Below, piece by piece: positions 24,989-33,304 of a stretch of DNA of 36,860 nt. Source of the stretch: Treponema sp. (GTDB lineage Bacteria > Spirochaetota > Spirochaetia > Treponematales > Breznakiellaceae). Position 1 is the stretch's first letter; each line of letters starts with the position of its first letter. A program made the position numbers and the translations under genes. The stretch covers positions 1-36,860 of the forward strand of contig JAIRKH010000014.1 of the NCBI GenBank assembly GCA_031260245.1, written 5' to 3'. The notes below the pieces were generated by a model. That model saw only the letters and a program-made list of their open reading frames with translations, was not told the origin of the DNA and did no database searches.

Positions 24989-25804
24989 TTAGAGGCAAAG
25001 ATTACGAGGGGATATGCGCCGCGTTTCTTTTACCGCGTCCAATGCGCTATGAAAAGCCGTCGCGATCTGTCCCAAGAAAGAAGACGGCGTAATAAACGAA
25101 TATTCTTGTTTTTTCTCGCCGCCGAAAGATTCCTTAAATTGGTTGATTAAAAGCTGTTCCGCGTAAGTTCCAGTCGTCTCGCCGTACCAGCCGCCGAAGT
25201 CGTAGTACCGTACACCTGCGTGTTTGAAAAAAAGTATATCGTTCCAGTGGAGCAAACGATTCGCCCTCCCTATCATATTGCGAGTTTCAGCGTCGGCAAC
25301 ATTGCGGAAAAGCGACGAGGACTGGTGAAGCCGCGCCGTCCCATCCGATACAACGTAGGCGTGCATAGTAAGAATCGCGCCGTCTCCGTCTGTGATATAT
25401 CGGACGCAAAACGTCTTGTTTTCATAAAATTGTTTAACGTCTGAATAATCGACGCGCGACCTCTTTTTAGATTCGGCGAATATATTAAAGAAATCAATAT
25501 ATTGCAAGAGTTTCTCCATATTTTCTTCGTCTTTTTCAAGAAGCGTAAAACATTGCGCGCCGTCTTTATTTTTCGCGCGGTTGATTTCATAACGTGTATT
25601 TTTCCGTATATGAGAAAACAATTCATCTTCCGGTTTCGTCAAATCAATTAAGAGCGTCCATAATTCTTCAAAAGACGCGGCGTCTCTTTTGTTTTCCGCG
25701 ACGAATTTGTAACGCAGAACGTCGGTTTTTCTGTCAGGCTTTTCTTCGTAATTATACCAGATTTCCGCTATTTTCATTGCGTTCTTTTTTCGGTAATAAA
25801 TCAT
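24989..25804 (-). CDS. FemAB/GNAT-like acyltransferase of the envelope locus
   Basis: 271 aa from ATG 25802-25804 (AAGGAA five bases before). ELFSHIRKNTRYEINRAKN (about 62-80) matches the helix of FemAB/GNAT-type proteins that load amino-acyl or acyl groups onto cell-wall precursors. The C-terminal half has LHWNDILFFKHAGVRYYDFG and a late LINQFKESFGG, both typical of GNAT proteins in polysaccharide loci. It lies 23 bp after the YidC-sulfatase gene as the last gene of a three-gene operon. Likely role: adding an amino-acid or acyl decoration to the polymer or its lipid carrier. Donor and acceptor are unknown. Confidence 0.75.
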   Translation of the reverse strand: MIYYRKKNAMKIAEIWYNYEEKPDRKTDVLRYKFVAENKRDAASFEELWTLLIDLTKPEDELFSHIRKNTRYEINRAKNKDGAQCFTLLEKDEENMEKLLQYIDFFNIFAESKKRSRVDYSDVKQFYENKTFCVRYITDGDGAILTMHAYVVSDGTARLHQSSSLFRNVADAETRNMIGRANRLLHWNDILFFKHAGVRYYDFGGWYGETTGTYAEQLLINQFKESFGGEKKQEYSFITPSSFLGQIATAFHSALDAVKETRRISPRNLCL

Positions 25805-25827
25805 TACTATTCCTTGTTAAAGTAGAA

Positions 25828-28635
25828 TTAATCTTGTAAAGCCGTCGCAAAATCGCGATAACGCGTCTCGCGCCAATTTTTTTCGTCGTAAATATTATCG
25901 CGCACATAATAAAACCGCGAATCAGACTCAAGACAAACCGCTCCTTGATAATACGAAGTATTTGTCCATCCGCCCGTGAAAATATAAACGCCGTTTTCCT
26001 TTTCAGGCGCGAGCGGTTTCCTCGTGAACGGATTTATCGGATTTCCTACGATGTCTTTTAACGCGAGAAGCGGCGCGTCCGCGTTGGTCATAAAAGCAGA
26101 GTCCGTTTGAAACGGCGTTTCCATAGCGTCAAAATCCTTTACCAGTAAAATAGGGCTGTAAGGCAGGACGTGGTTGTTTTGAAAAGACGAAAAATTAGGA
26201 TGCGTAATTCCGCCGTCTCCATGATCAGAAACGATAACGACGCGAGTATTATTCCACACATTGTTTTCCTGTAGAAATTTAAACCATTTCGCCAAGAGAA
26301 TATAACTCGCCGCGTTCACGTGATAATACTTGAAAGAATCGTTGCCGAAAAAATTGTCGCCGCGTTCGGTAATAGCCTTAGCAGGCTCGTAATCCGGATA
26401 TTGCAAATACGCGGAGTCGTGCGTGAGGTCGTTCACCAGAATCGTAAATGCGCCGTTTTGCGAATCCGTTACCGCGGTAATTTCCGTCAAATAAAAAAGC
26501 GCGGAGTAATTGTCGAGCGTTGAGCGCGGCGCGCCCGCGTTCTCCGTAAAATCCGTCATTCCCCAATATTTTCCGTTTTGATATAAAAAGTCGCGGACGC
26601 TAAAAACCGACGTTTTTACAATCGCAAACATCAGCAGATTGCGGCGCAACAATTTATCTAAATTAACCGGCTCCGCGTATTCTTCAATATCCAATTCTTC
26701 TTTTAAAAATTTATCAGTCCATCTTCCGATAATTTCAATATTCGTAATACCGCGCTTTTCGTAGAAACCTTCTTCTATCGGCTGGTAATAATTCAGATAA
26801 GGAAGATTACTTACCGTTACATCGAAATTACGCTCATGGAAAATCGTAGGCATAAGCAGGAGCGCCTCGTTGTGTTTCTCGCGCATAGAAACGTCGGCGC
26901 GTTTGTTCATATTATAGGTTGAATATTCATAACCGCCGAACATCGGCGGCGTTCCGAAAAGCGTGCGGCGGAAAAACGAAATCGTGTTTGGGTAATAGGT
27001 GAAGCCTTGAAACGCGGACGCAACATCGGCGCGTTCTTTCGCTATAAGCGGAAAATATGAATTAATCGCGCCGTCGAGCATAATGAATAAAACGTTCTTC
27101 TCGTTCTTTGATAAGGTTATTTTTTGAGAAAAAGAATCAAACGAATCTGATTGCGTAATTTGTTCTGACGTCGGATTTAAGAAAAATCTATTTATTGATG
27201 CGATTTTTATAATCAATAGGGCGCAAACGCTTATTATACAGAGCGTTAAAAGAGGCGGTAAAATCTTATTCGATTTTATCTCGCTGAAAAGCTTGGAAAC
27301 GGGTTTAAAACCCTTCGCTCCTTTACCGCTCGCGATAGCGCAAATCAAAACGAAGACAAAAAAACATACGATAATATTAACCAATTGCGCGAAAAAGCTC
27401 TTGCGCATATACACGCCGTCTGGCAGACTGAAACTCAAGGTCTGCGACACGATGCCGTAATTGCCGTCAAATACGAAAAAATTCAACAAAACGCATATCG
27501 CGGCTGTCGCGCCGAAAACCGCAAGAACGGAACGGACGGGGCGCGGCGCGAGAAAAAAGAGGCATAGGGTCCAAAAGAAAAACAATCCAAATCCTTGAAT
27601 CATGGGCGCGGATAAAAGCGAGAGAAAATTCGTTTCAAACGTTTCCGCCGTCTGCGCGAAATACGCTGGGTCTGACGCGGCTGTATTTAACGGAATGAAG
27701 CAAGTGATAAAAAGCCATAAAATCGCGCATGATAAAACAAATAGTACGCTAGCGTTTTTTATTTCAAAAAGAAATTCAAGCCGCTTTTTGAAAATATATT
27801 TCGCCGATTTTATGTAAAGCGGCATTCCCGTGAAAAATAAAAACGCCAGAACTGAAAACGTTTTGTTGCGGAACGCGCGAGACGGAAAATTGTAGCGAAT
27901 AAAACATACATAAATCATAAACGCAAAACACAAGGCGCATCCCGCAAAGTAAACAATCCGTATGGGATTTTTTATCTTAAAGAGAATATTTTTAGCGAGC
28001 GAGTAAAGATTGTTCATCGTCCAATATAAGACGAGCGCGGACGGTGAATTATAGAGCAGAACGAGGAAAATAGCGCTCATGGCGTAAAGCTGAATCTTTT
28101 CTCTCAGGGGAAACCCTTTGCTATAAATAATTCCCGCTAGAATATTTATAAGGGTCATAATTATCGGCAGAATATTTATGGAAAATCCGCCGACGGCTGC
28201 GTCCTGTTGGCTTAAATCGTTTATGAAAAGAAAGCTTTTCCCCTGCAACGCCGTGAGGTGGGACAGAAACGAGTACGCGGCGATAAAGAACGGAATCTGC
28301 AAAAGCAGACTGAGCGAACTTCGGAGCGCGTAAATCGGATGATAATGGTTCTGCCGATAATATGCGGTTATGAGCAACCACCGCTCGTCGCCGGTAAAAC
28401 ATTTACGGATACGCGCTAATTTTTTCGCCATACGTTTTTGCGTTTCGCGCTCAATTTCTTGCAGTTTTTCCGCCTTTGTGTAAAGCGGAAGGCACAAGGT
28501 ATTGACGGCGACGCTCAACAGCGCGAGCGCCAGCCCTGCGTTTTCCTTAAACACGGAAACGTAGAGAATCGCGTAAATACATTCCATTAAAAGTTTTATC
28601 GGATAAATAATTATTGTAAAGAGTACGTCCAGCAT
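25828..28635 (-). CDS. YidC/Oxa1-like domain fused to a sulfatase/LTA-synthase-like domain
   Basis: 935 aa, start ATG 28633-28635 (AAGGCGAG upstream). Residues 1-225 resemble the YidC/Oxa1 core: TM1, then LLSVAVNTLCLPLY, a charged cytoplasmic hairpin (about 55-90), LLLQIPFFIAAYSFLSHL and LYWTMNNLYSLAKNIL. It lacks the large periplasmic P1 domain. The groove arginine, normally five residues before the Pro of TM2, is Asn here. Residues about 228-510 hold about seven further membrane helices. Residues about 510-935 are an extracytoplasmic alkaline-phosphatase-superfamily domain with the metal ligand in VLFIMLDGA (Asp near 520), TLFGTPPMFGG as candidate nucleophile region, and VIVSDHGDGG (about 804) as second metal site. 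This class moves glycerol- or ethanolamine-phosphate between lipids and polymers. It sits between a TagF-like gene and a FemAB-like gene. Confidence 0.85.
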   Translation of the reverse strand: MLDVLFTIIIYPIKLLMECIYAILYVSVFKENAGLALALLSVAVNTLCLPLYTKAEKLQEIERETQKRMAKKLARIRKCFTGDERWLLITAYYRQNHYHPIYALRSSLSLLLQIPFFIAAYSFLSHLTALQGKSFLFINDLSQQDAAVGGFSINILPIIMTLINILAGIIYSKGFPLREKIQLYAMSAIFLVLLYNSPSALVLYWTMNNLYSLAKNILFKIKNPIRIVYFAGCALCFAFMIYVCFIRYNFPSRAFRNKTFSVLAFLFFTGMPLYIKSAKYIFKKRLEFLFEIKNASVLFVLSCAILWLFITCFIPLNTAASDPAYFAQTAETFETNFLSLLSAPMIQGFGLFFFWTLCLFFLAPRPVRSVLAVFGATAAICVLLNFFVFDGNYGIVSQTLSFSLPDGVYMRKSFFAQLVNIIVCFFVFVLICAIASGKGAKGFKPVSKLFSEIKSNKILPPLLTLCIISVCALLIIKIASINRFFLNPTSEQITQSDSFDSFSQKITLSKNEKNVLFIMLDGAINSYFPLIAKERADVASAFQGFTYYPNTISFFRRTLFGTPPMFGGYEYSTYNMNKRADVSMREKHNEALLLMPTIFHERNFDVTVSNLPYLNYYQPIEEGFYEKRGITNIEIIGRWTDKFLKEELDIEEYAEPVNLDKLLRRNLLMFAIVKTSVFSVRDFLYQNGKYWGMTDFTENAGAPRSTLDNYSALFYLTEITAVTDSQNGAFTILVNDLTHDSAYLQYPDYEPAKAITERGDNFFGNDSFKYYHVNAASYILLAKWFKFLQENNVWNNTRVVIVSDHGDGGITHPNFSSFQNNHVLPYSPILLVKDFDAMETPFQTDSAFMTNADAPLLALKDIVGNPINPFTRKPLAPEKENGVYIFTGGWTNTSYYQGAVCLESDSRFYYVRDNIYDEKNWRETRYRDFATALQD

Positions 28636-28654
28636 ATTCTCGCCTTAAAAAAAA

Positions 28655-29914
28655 TTATTTTTGGTTTTCATGGAGATACGACGCGTTACTGACGACTGGC
28701 GTTTCAGACTCGCCGACGCGGGTCAGAAAATCCACAACGCGAGCGCCGCATTCGCCGATATGACGCCACGCCGTCTCCTTCGCGGTCTTGCGGGCGCTAG
28801 ACTTTTTCTCGTCGGCGACCGCCTCTTCTACAATTTTCTTGATACGCGGCAGTTCCGCTTCTTTTAGCTCAACCCCAAAACTTCTCACGGCTTCAAAACG
28901 CCAAAGTTCATGTTCAATATCGCCCGCGTCGTACATCGCGCGGTTGAAAAAAGCGTCCGCGTAAATCACCGGGCGGTCAAATAGGAACGCGAAATCAAAG
29001 ATGACGCTGGAAAAATCAGACAGCATCGCATCCGATTTTGACAATGTTTCAAGGTTTTCCGGCGAATAATCCCACTCCACTGCGTCCTTGTAGCGTTCTT
29101 CGAGGCGTTTCAACATCTTCGGCTCGCTCTTTTTTGATTGCGGATGCGGACGCACGATGACGCGCCACCCGGTCGCTATAAGCGGGTCCAGTAGTCTTTC
29201 GCCGAATACGTTCAATAGCGAGCCTTTGCCCCATGACGGCGATACTAAAACGGTAAACGGCCGCTTTTCCTCTTTTGGCAAAGCGGCTAATTTTTCCTGA
29301 AAAACGTCGAGATACGCGCTCCCCACAACCTCAAGCTCCTTTGCCTTGATTCCACGCTGTCTCTCCAGTTCTCGAATGTCGGCTTTCTGATATTCGCCGG
29401 ATAAAAGCACGGAATCGAACCAGTCAAGCCCGAAAAGGCGGTAACAAACCGCGTCGCCGACGTCGTGCAAGATATGCGCGTAATGTCTGACGCCTTTGGA
29501 GCGTTTGAGCTGATAAACGTCAAGCCCAGGCGTGGTCATAAGGCATACGTCCGCCTCCAGTAAGTTGAGGCGCGCAAACGCCTTATTGTCAACGCCGATG
29601 AATTCGCCGCTTATGCGCGCGTAATTTTGCGCGAAAAAAGGGTCGTTTTCCGCGGACGTGAGGTAGCGGACCGCGATACCGCGCCGCTCGAACTCGTCCA
29701 AAATCGGTTTGAACACGTTCCAATACTGGTTTCCTTCGTTATAAACGACGAATTTATGCCGCGTTTGAGAGGCCGCGGACGTTCTCCCGACGGAAAAAAA
29801 CAACTTCGCCTTGACGAGCGCGGTCCGAAATAAAAAATATCCCACCGCCGCGATTCCCATCAAAAACGAAAAAAGCATACTACCCGTTCCCGGGTCAATG
29901 TAAAGTCTAAACAT
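28655..29914 (-). CDS. TagF/TagB-like CDP-glycerol glycerophosphotransferase
   Basis: 419 aa. The N-terminus YIDPGTGSMLFSFLMGIAAV makes one membrane anchor. The rest is a GT-B-like glycerophosphotransferase: VYNEGNQYWNVFKPILDEF, TTPGLDV, IVRPHPQSKK (the conserved RPHP motif) and MLSDFSSVIFDFAFL (the SD-x-SS-x-FDF motif that binds phosphate). Such enzymes polymerise or prime glycerol- or ribitol-phosphate from CDP donors on a lipid-linked acceptor at the inner membrane. First gene of a minus-strand operon with the YidC-sulfatase gene 19 bp downstream. A strong promoter lies about 290 bp upstream. At 419 aa it is closer to priming enzymes than to long polymerases. Confidence 0.85.
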   Translation of the reverse strand: MFRLYIDPGTGSMLFSFLMGIAAVGYFLFRTALVKAKLFFSVGRTSAASQTRHKFVVYNEGNQYWNVFKPILDEFERRGIAVRYLTSAENDPFFAQNYARISGEFIGVDNKAFARLNLLEADVCLMTTPGLDVYQLKRSKGVRHYAHILHDVGDAVCYRLFGLDWFDSVLLSGEYQKADIRELERQRGIKAKELEVVGSAYLDVFQEKLAALPKEEKRPFTVLVSPSWGKGSLLNVFGERLLDPLIATGWRVIVRPHPQSKKSEPKMLKRLEERYKDAVEWDYSPENLETLSKSDAMLSDFSSVIFDFAFLFDRPVIYADAFFNRAMYDAGDIEHELWRFEAVRSFGVELKEAELPRIKKIVEEAVADEKKSSARKTAKETAWRHIGECGARVVDFLTRVGESETPVVSNASYLHENQK

Positions 29915-30202
29915 TTTTCTACGACTTCCTAACGCGGGCGAAGCCCGTTAAACGACTTCCCAACGGGACGGTATTTGAATATACCGCTGTCCCCAACTTG
30001 ACGGCTGTGCTTGCCTGCAAGCGTAGCCTATTCGGTGTTAGGGGCGCCAAAACCTGCCGCATCCTCCCCTATCCCCCTTTATCTCTATAATTAGAGCGTC
30101 CGCCGCTTCAGGCGGGAAGGTTCGCTACAGACGCGAACGGAAACGAGCGGCGTTATACGCGGGTTTCGCAACGCTTCGGACGCCGCGTATAGAACTCTAT
30201 AT
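29915..30202 (-). promoter_or_regulatory. Long structured 5' leader of the TagF operon
   Basis: About 290 nt between the promoter and the ATG, without a credible gene. Stems seen: TATACGCGG (30154-30162) with CCGCGTATA (30183-30191), which excludes the alternative pair GCGGCGT (30147-30153) with ACGCCGC (30180-30186); CGGTAT/ATACCG near 29968-29985; and the 25-bp dispersed repeat hairpin at 29934-29958 flanked by two copies of ACGACTTCCyAACG. It may be an attenuator or riboregulator. No known riboswitch motif was recognised. Confidence 0.5.
29934..29958 (-). repeat. 25-bp dispersed repeat, copy 2
   Basis: Inverted relative to 18409-18433, one mismatch. Its core GGGC/GCCC forms a tight hairpin with a TTC loop. 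It sits just before the TagF start codon. Confidence 0.75.
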
Positions 30203-30208
30203 ATTACC

Positions 30209-30238
30209 AGTATATCACCGGGTTGTTTTATCTGTCAA
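30209..30238 (-). promoter_or_regulatory. Promoter of the TagF/YidC-sulfatase/FemAB operon
   Basis: Minus strand: perfect TTGACA (30233-30238), 18 bp, TATACT (30209-30214). It is divergent from the LicD promoter about 100 bp away; a run of nine C (30259-30267) lies between them. Confidence 0.75.
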
Positions 30239-30336
30239 GAGACGAATGAGACAAAACACCCCCCCCCGCAAAACGCGGCGGGTTATACAAGACGTTTATT
30301 CCGCTTGAATTCTCCGCCAACATAACTTAGGACATA

Positions 30337-30365
30337 TTGACAGGGAAATAAAATTATAGTATAAA
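30337..30365 (+). promoter_or_regulatory. Promoter of the first licD-like gene
   Basis: Perfect TTGACA (30337-30342), 17 bp, TATAAA (30360-30365). The leader is about 18 nt with AAGGAA six bases before the TTG start. Confidence 0.75.
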
Positions 30366-30390
30366 GTAAGATATAGTAAAGGAAGACGAG

Positions 30391-31215
30391 TTGAGGATAA
30401 CAGGGGATGAATTACGGAAAGTTCAACTGATTCAATTAAGAATTCTGAAAGAACTGCGCAGAATTTGCGTTAAACATAACATTAAATATTTCTTATCTGA
30501 CGGCACATTGATTGGCGCGGTCCGTCACCACGGCTTTATTCCGTGGGACGACGACCTTGACGTAGGTATGCTCCGCGAGGAATACGAGCGGTTTTGCCGC
30601 GTATGCAAAGACGAGCTTTCCGTTGACTATTTTTTGCAAAATATGGATACTGACCCAGGCTATGCGGCGCCCTACGCCAAACTAATGCTTAATGGAACAG
30701 AATGGATCGAACATATCCATGTAAAATGCGAAAAGCGTAATGGAATAAATATAGACATATTTCCATACGACTGTATACCGTTTAATAGAATTAAACAAAT
30801 ATATCACCGCCGCGCGTTTACTGTACTTAATGACGCCTTGCGGATTAAAAAAGGATATGTTTGCAAAATAAGAGTAACGGCGAAGAAATTCTTAATCGTC
30901 TTGATTTTGACCCATTTATTTTCTTATAAATTATTGTCAAAATTATTTAATAAAACGCTTGTTAAATATAATTATTTGAGCAAAACCGATAATTGTATTG
31001 TAACGAAATTTGGCGGATCTTATTACAGGAACCAGAATCCCAGAAAAGCGTTTCTGAATTTGACGTTAGTGGAATTCGAAGATTCCTTGTTTTATATTTC
31101 CAATGATTTTGACGACATTTTGAAAAATTTATACGGCGACTATATGACTATTCCGCCCGAAGCGGAAAGATTGTATCATGATATAGTGTCGTATAAATTA
31201 CCTGATGAAAAATAA
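30391..31215 (+). CDS. LicD-family phosphotransferase
   Basis: 274 aa from TTG 30391 (AAGGAA upstream). The LicD nucleotidyltransferase-like core lies at residues about 30-62: KYFLSDGTLIGAVRHHGF, then PWDDDLDVGM, where the Asp cluster would bind metal. NIDIFPYD (about 122) and a closing LYGDYMTIPP are also family features. LicD proteins transfer phosphocholine or other phospho-alditols from CDP donors to surface sugars. It is the only plus-strand gene in the envelope region, converges on the cyclodeaminase-like gene with adjacent stop codons, and is clearly AT-richer than the hydrolase genes, which fits horizontal origin. Confidence 0.9.
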   Translation: MRITGDELRKVQLIQLRILKELRRICVKHNIKYFLSDGTLIGAVRHHGFIPWDDDLDVGMLREEYERFCRVCKDELSVDYFLQNMDTDPGYAAPYAKLMLNGTEWIEHIHVKCEKRNGINIDIFPYDCIPFNRIKQIYHRRAFTVLNDALRIKKGYVCKIRVTAKKFLIVLILTHLFSYKLLSKLFNKTLVKYNYLSKTDNCIVTKFGGSYYRNQNPRKAFLNLTLVEFEDSLFYISNDFDDILKNLYGDYMTIPPEAERLYHDIVSYKLPDEK

Positions 31216-32196
31216 TCACACCCAGTATCTTTTCATATTCGACGGCTGTAACAGGACGTCTTTTTTAAGCGTATCTCCATATAAATCGTATATTTTTGAA
31301 GCGAAAAATACGTCATGCAGGGAGACGCCTATATTATAGACGATAATACGTTCTTTTTCGGAACCTCTACCTTTGTTCTTCCCTAACATAATATTGGATA
31401 TTTCATCGCAATTTTTAAATTGGTTAAAATATTTGAAATTCTTGATATGTCCAATATCGTCGCAATATATTTTATCAAAAAATAAATCGCAATTTTGAAA
31501 ACCCATTGTATGTACGGGTATTACTAATACCCCTTCAGGATAATCGGCGTCTTCTGTAAAATCAGTTTTTGTAACGGTAACGCAGGATATTATCACATCC
31601 GAATCTCTGATTAACATCGGAACAGAATCATAGACTTGAAACGTCATATTTTTGAACTGGGAAAATCTTTCGATAAAACTGTTATGTTGATCCTTATATT
31701 TCAGGAGTTTTATTTCCAAAGGCTCGTTTTTCATCACTGTATTAAGAAACAGAAGAACAGAACGCGCCATATTACCGAGTCCAATAAAAGAATAAGATTT
31801 TGTCTGCGTTTTTTTTAACAGACCGCATGTTACCGCAGCCGTAGCGCCCGTTCGCATTGCCGTTATCCATGTACCGTCCATTATAGCCAATAATTCGTTG
31901 TTACTCGAATCATAGAGTAAGATATTCCCCACTATGGAAGGAGAGTTTATCTTTGTACAGGAAAATGTCATGCGGGAGGGGGGGGAATAACGGGAAACGA
32001 CTTTTACGCCGAATCTGTTTATGTCAGGAAACAGCGAAGGCATAGTATTAAAAAAACAGCCGTTGTTAAATTTCACGCTATTCTTAGGTGGAAGAACGGC
32101 GTGAAATTTGTTTCTAAAAACTTGCTCCACCCAATCTATACATTGTTCTATAGATATATTCAAGTTCTGGATAGCGTCAAAATCTATAATACGCAT
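31216..32196 (-). CDS. Ornithine cyclodeaminase/mu-crystallin-family dehydrogenase
   Basis: 326 aa from ATG 32194-32196 (AAGGA nine bases upstream; an ATG three codons earlier overlaps that site). Family signatures: VKVVSRY, LLAIMDGTWITAMRTGATAAV (the substrate/NAD region), YSFIGLGNMARS (Rossmann loop) and a closing VYNIGVSLHDVFFASKIYD. Relatives make proline from ornithine or reduce imines, or build small amino acids for natural products. In this locus it might make an unusual amino or imino acid used as a polymer decoration, which is inference. Eight G (31978-31985) in the coding strand's complement encode PP at residues about 70-73. The stop abuts that of the converging licD-like gene. Confidence 0.85.
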   Translation of the reverse strand: MRIIDFDAIQNLNISIEQCIDWVEQVFRNKFHAVLPPKNSVKFNNGCFFNTMPSLFPDINRFGVKVVSRYSPPSRMTFSCTKINSPSIVGNILLYDSSNNELLAIMDGTWITAMRTGATAAVTCGLLKKTQTKSYSFIGLGNMARSVLLFLNTVMKNEPLEIKLLKYKDQHNSFIERFSQFKNMTFQVYDSVPMLIRDSDVIISCVTVTKTDFTEDADYPEGVLVIPVHTMGFQNCDLFFDKIYCDDIGHIKNFKYFNQFKNCDEISNIMLGKNKGRGSEKERIIVYNIGVSLHDVFFASKIYDLYGDTLKKDVLLQPSNMKRYWV

Positions 32197-32226
32197 AATT
32201 ATCATCCTTGTCTTATTTTATCGCTA

Positions 32227-32291
32227 AAATAGGGTCGAGCGGACAATAAGCCCGGCGCGCCGCATAAAAGGCGGCGTTCCCAACCCTATTT
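32227..32291 (-). promoter_or_regulatory. Structured 5' leader of the cyclodeaminase-like gene
   Basis: AAATAGGGT (32227-32235) and ACCCTATTT (32283-32291) are perfect 9-bp arms at the transcript's start and 3' side. Between them CGCCGC (32258-32263) pairs with GCGGCG (32271-32276). The whole could fold into a closed multi-branched RNA just downstream of the promoter. No known riboswitch was recognised. Confidence 0.5.
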
Positions 32292-32293
32292 CT

Positions 32294-32322
32294 ATTATAG
32301 TACGAAAATATATAGCCGTCAA
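32294..32322 (-). promoter_or_regulatory. Promoter of the cyclodeaminase-like gene
   Basis: Minus strand: TTGACG (32317-32322), 17 bp, perfect TATAAT (32294-32299). Confidence 0.75.
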
Positions 32323-32407
32323 GCGTTCTTAAGTCGCTTTTTCACCGCGTCAATCACGCTATGGGCTGAAACCGCTTCCCAATGCAGAAACCTGTTAGCC
32401 CATCCAA

Positions 32408-33304
32408 TTAATTCTTGAAACTTTCCGGATGATTGCAAGGCGTATCCGGTAAAATAGCGTAGCTATGACTCTCTCGCTTATCGAGAGGAGGCGCCTTCAT
32501 ATAATCGCCGTATTGCCGCCGTAAATATATATCAGGATTAAACGGCGCGGGAAAATACTCATTTTCAAACAAAACTTTTGTAAGCGGGAAGATCTCGTTT
32601 TTATTAAAAATCTTATTTGGAAAATTAGCGCACAGGAACGGGAAAAAATAAACGCCGTCGTCCGTCGACGACCATAATTTCTTGTAGAAATAGAGAGTAT
32701 TTTGATATACTGTTTTTGAATATATATATTTATCTTTTAGAAATATCCGTATTATAAAAGAGACAGGGAAAAATAACGCAACGGCTAGTTTGCCTCTTAT
32801 TCTACGTCTTTTCATGGAACCTTTCGGAATATAAATAAATCTTGTAATCCATGAAATCTTATCAAAAAATTTAAGAAGACAAAACGCCTTTTTTACATAT
32901 TTTCGCTTGATAATATCTATTGGAAATATGTCGATAAAAATACCTTGATGAAATGGAATATAAATACCTTCGTCGCCTTTTTCAATCAAAACGCTTTTAC
33001 GGTCCCGCAATTTAACGCAAAAACATCCGGGAAAGCGATCTGTTTCTATTGTTTGTACAAAAATATCGCTATTTAAATAATATTGCCCATTGCGAGCGAA
33101 AGCTTCAAAATCGCTTCGCGGCATCGCAACGTCAATGTCGTCGTCCCAGGGAATAAATCCTTTGTGGCGTATCGCTCCTAACAAAGTGCCGCCGTCCAGC
33201 CAATACGTCCAATTACGCTCGCGGCACACTCTGTCAAAGTCTTTTAGCAAACCTAGTTGTATTTCTTGACATTTTTTTAAATTAATATCGTCTATCATTT
33301 TCAC
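32408..33304 (-). CDS. LicD-family phosphotransferase, second copy
   Basis: 298 aa. Core motifs: YWLDGGTLLGAIRHKGF then PWDDDIDVAM (about 33-62), GIFIDIFPIDI (about 120) and a late LRRQYGDYMKAPP. It has a hydrophobic stretch (LAVALFFPVSFIIRIFL) that may touch the membrane. The ATG lies inside the 3' end of the epimerase-like gene (23-bp overlap), giving a coupled three-gene order cytidylyltransferase, epimerase, LicD. That order fits synthesis of a CDP-alditol or CDP-sugar followed by its transfer as a phosphodiester. Only about 30% similar by eye to the other LicD, so the two probably have different acceptors. Confidence 0.9.
   Translation of the reverse strand: MKMIDDINLKKCQEIQLGLLKDFDRVCRERNWTYWLDGGTLLGAIRHKGFIPWDDDIDVAMPRSDFEAFARNGQYYLNSDIFVQTIETDRFPGCFCVKLRDRKSVLIEKGDEGIYIPFHQGIFIDIFPIDIIKRKYVKKAFCLLKFFDKISWITRFIYIPKGSMKRRRIRGKLAVALFFPVSFIIRIFLKDKYIYSKTVYQNTLYFYKKLWSSTDDGVYFFPFLCANFPNKIFNKNEIFPLTKVLFENEYFPAPFNPDIYLRRQYGDYMKAPPLDKRESHSYAILPDTPCNHPESFKN

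Noticed and set aside
29968-29990. ops/JUMPstart-like GCGGTA near the TagF start
   Set aside because: It matches only part of the ops core and is better explained by the CGGTAT/ATACCG hairpin.
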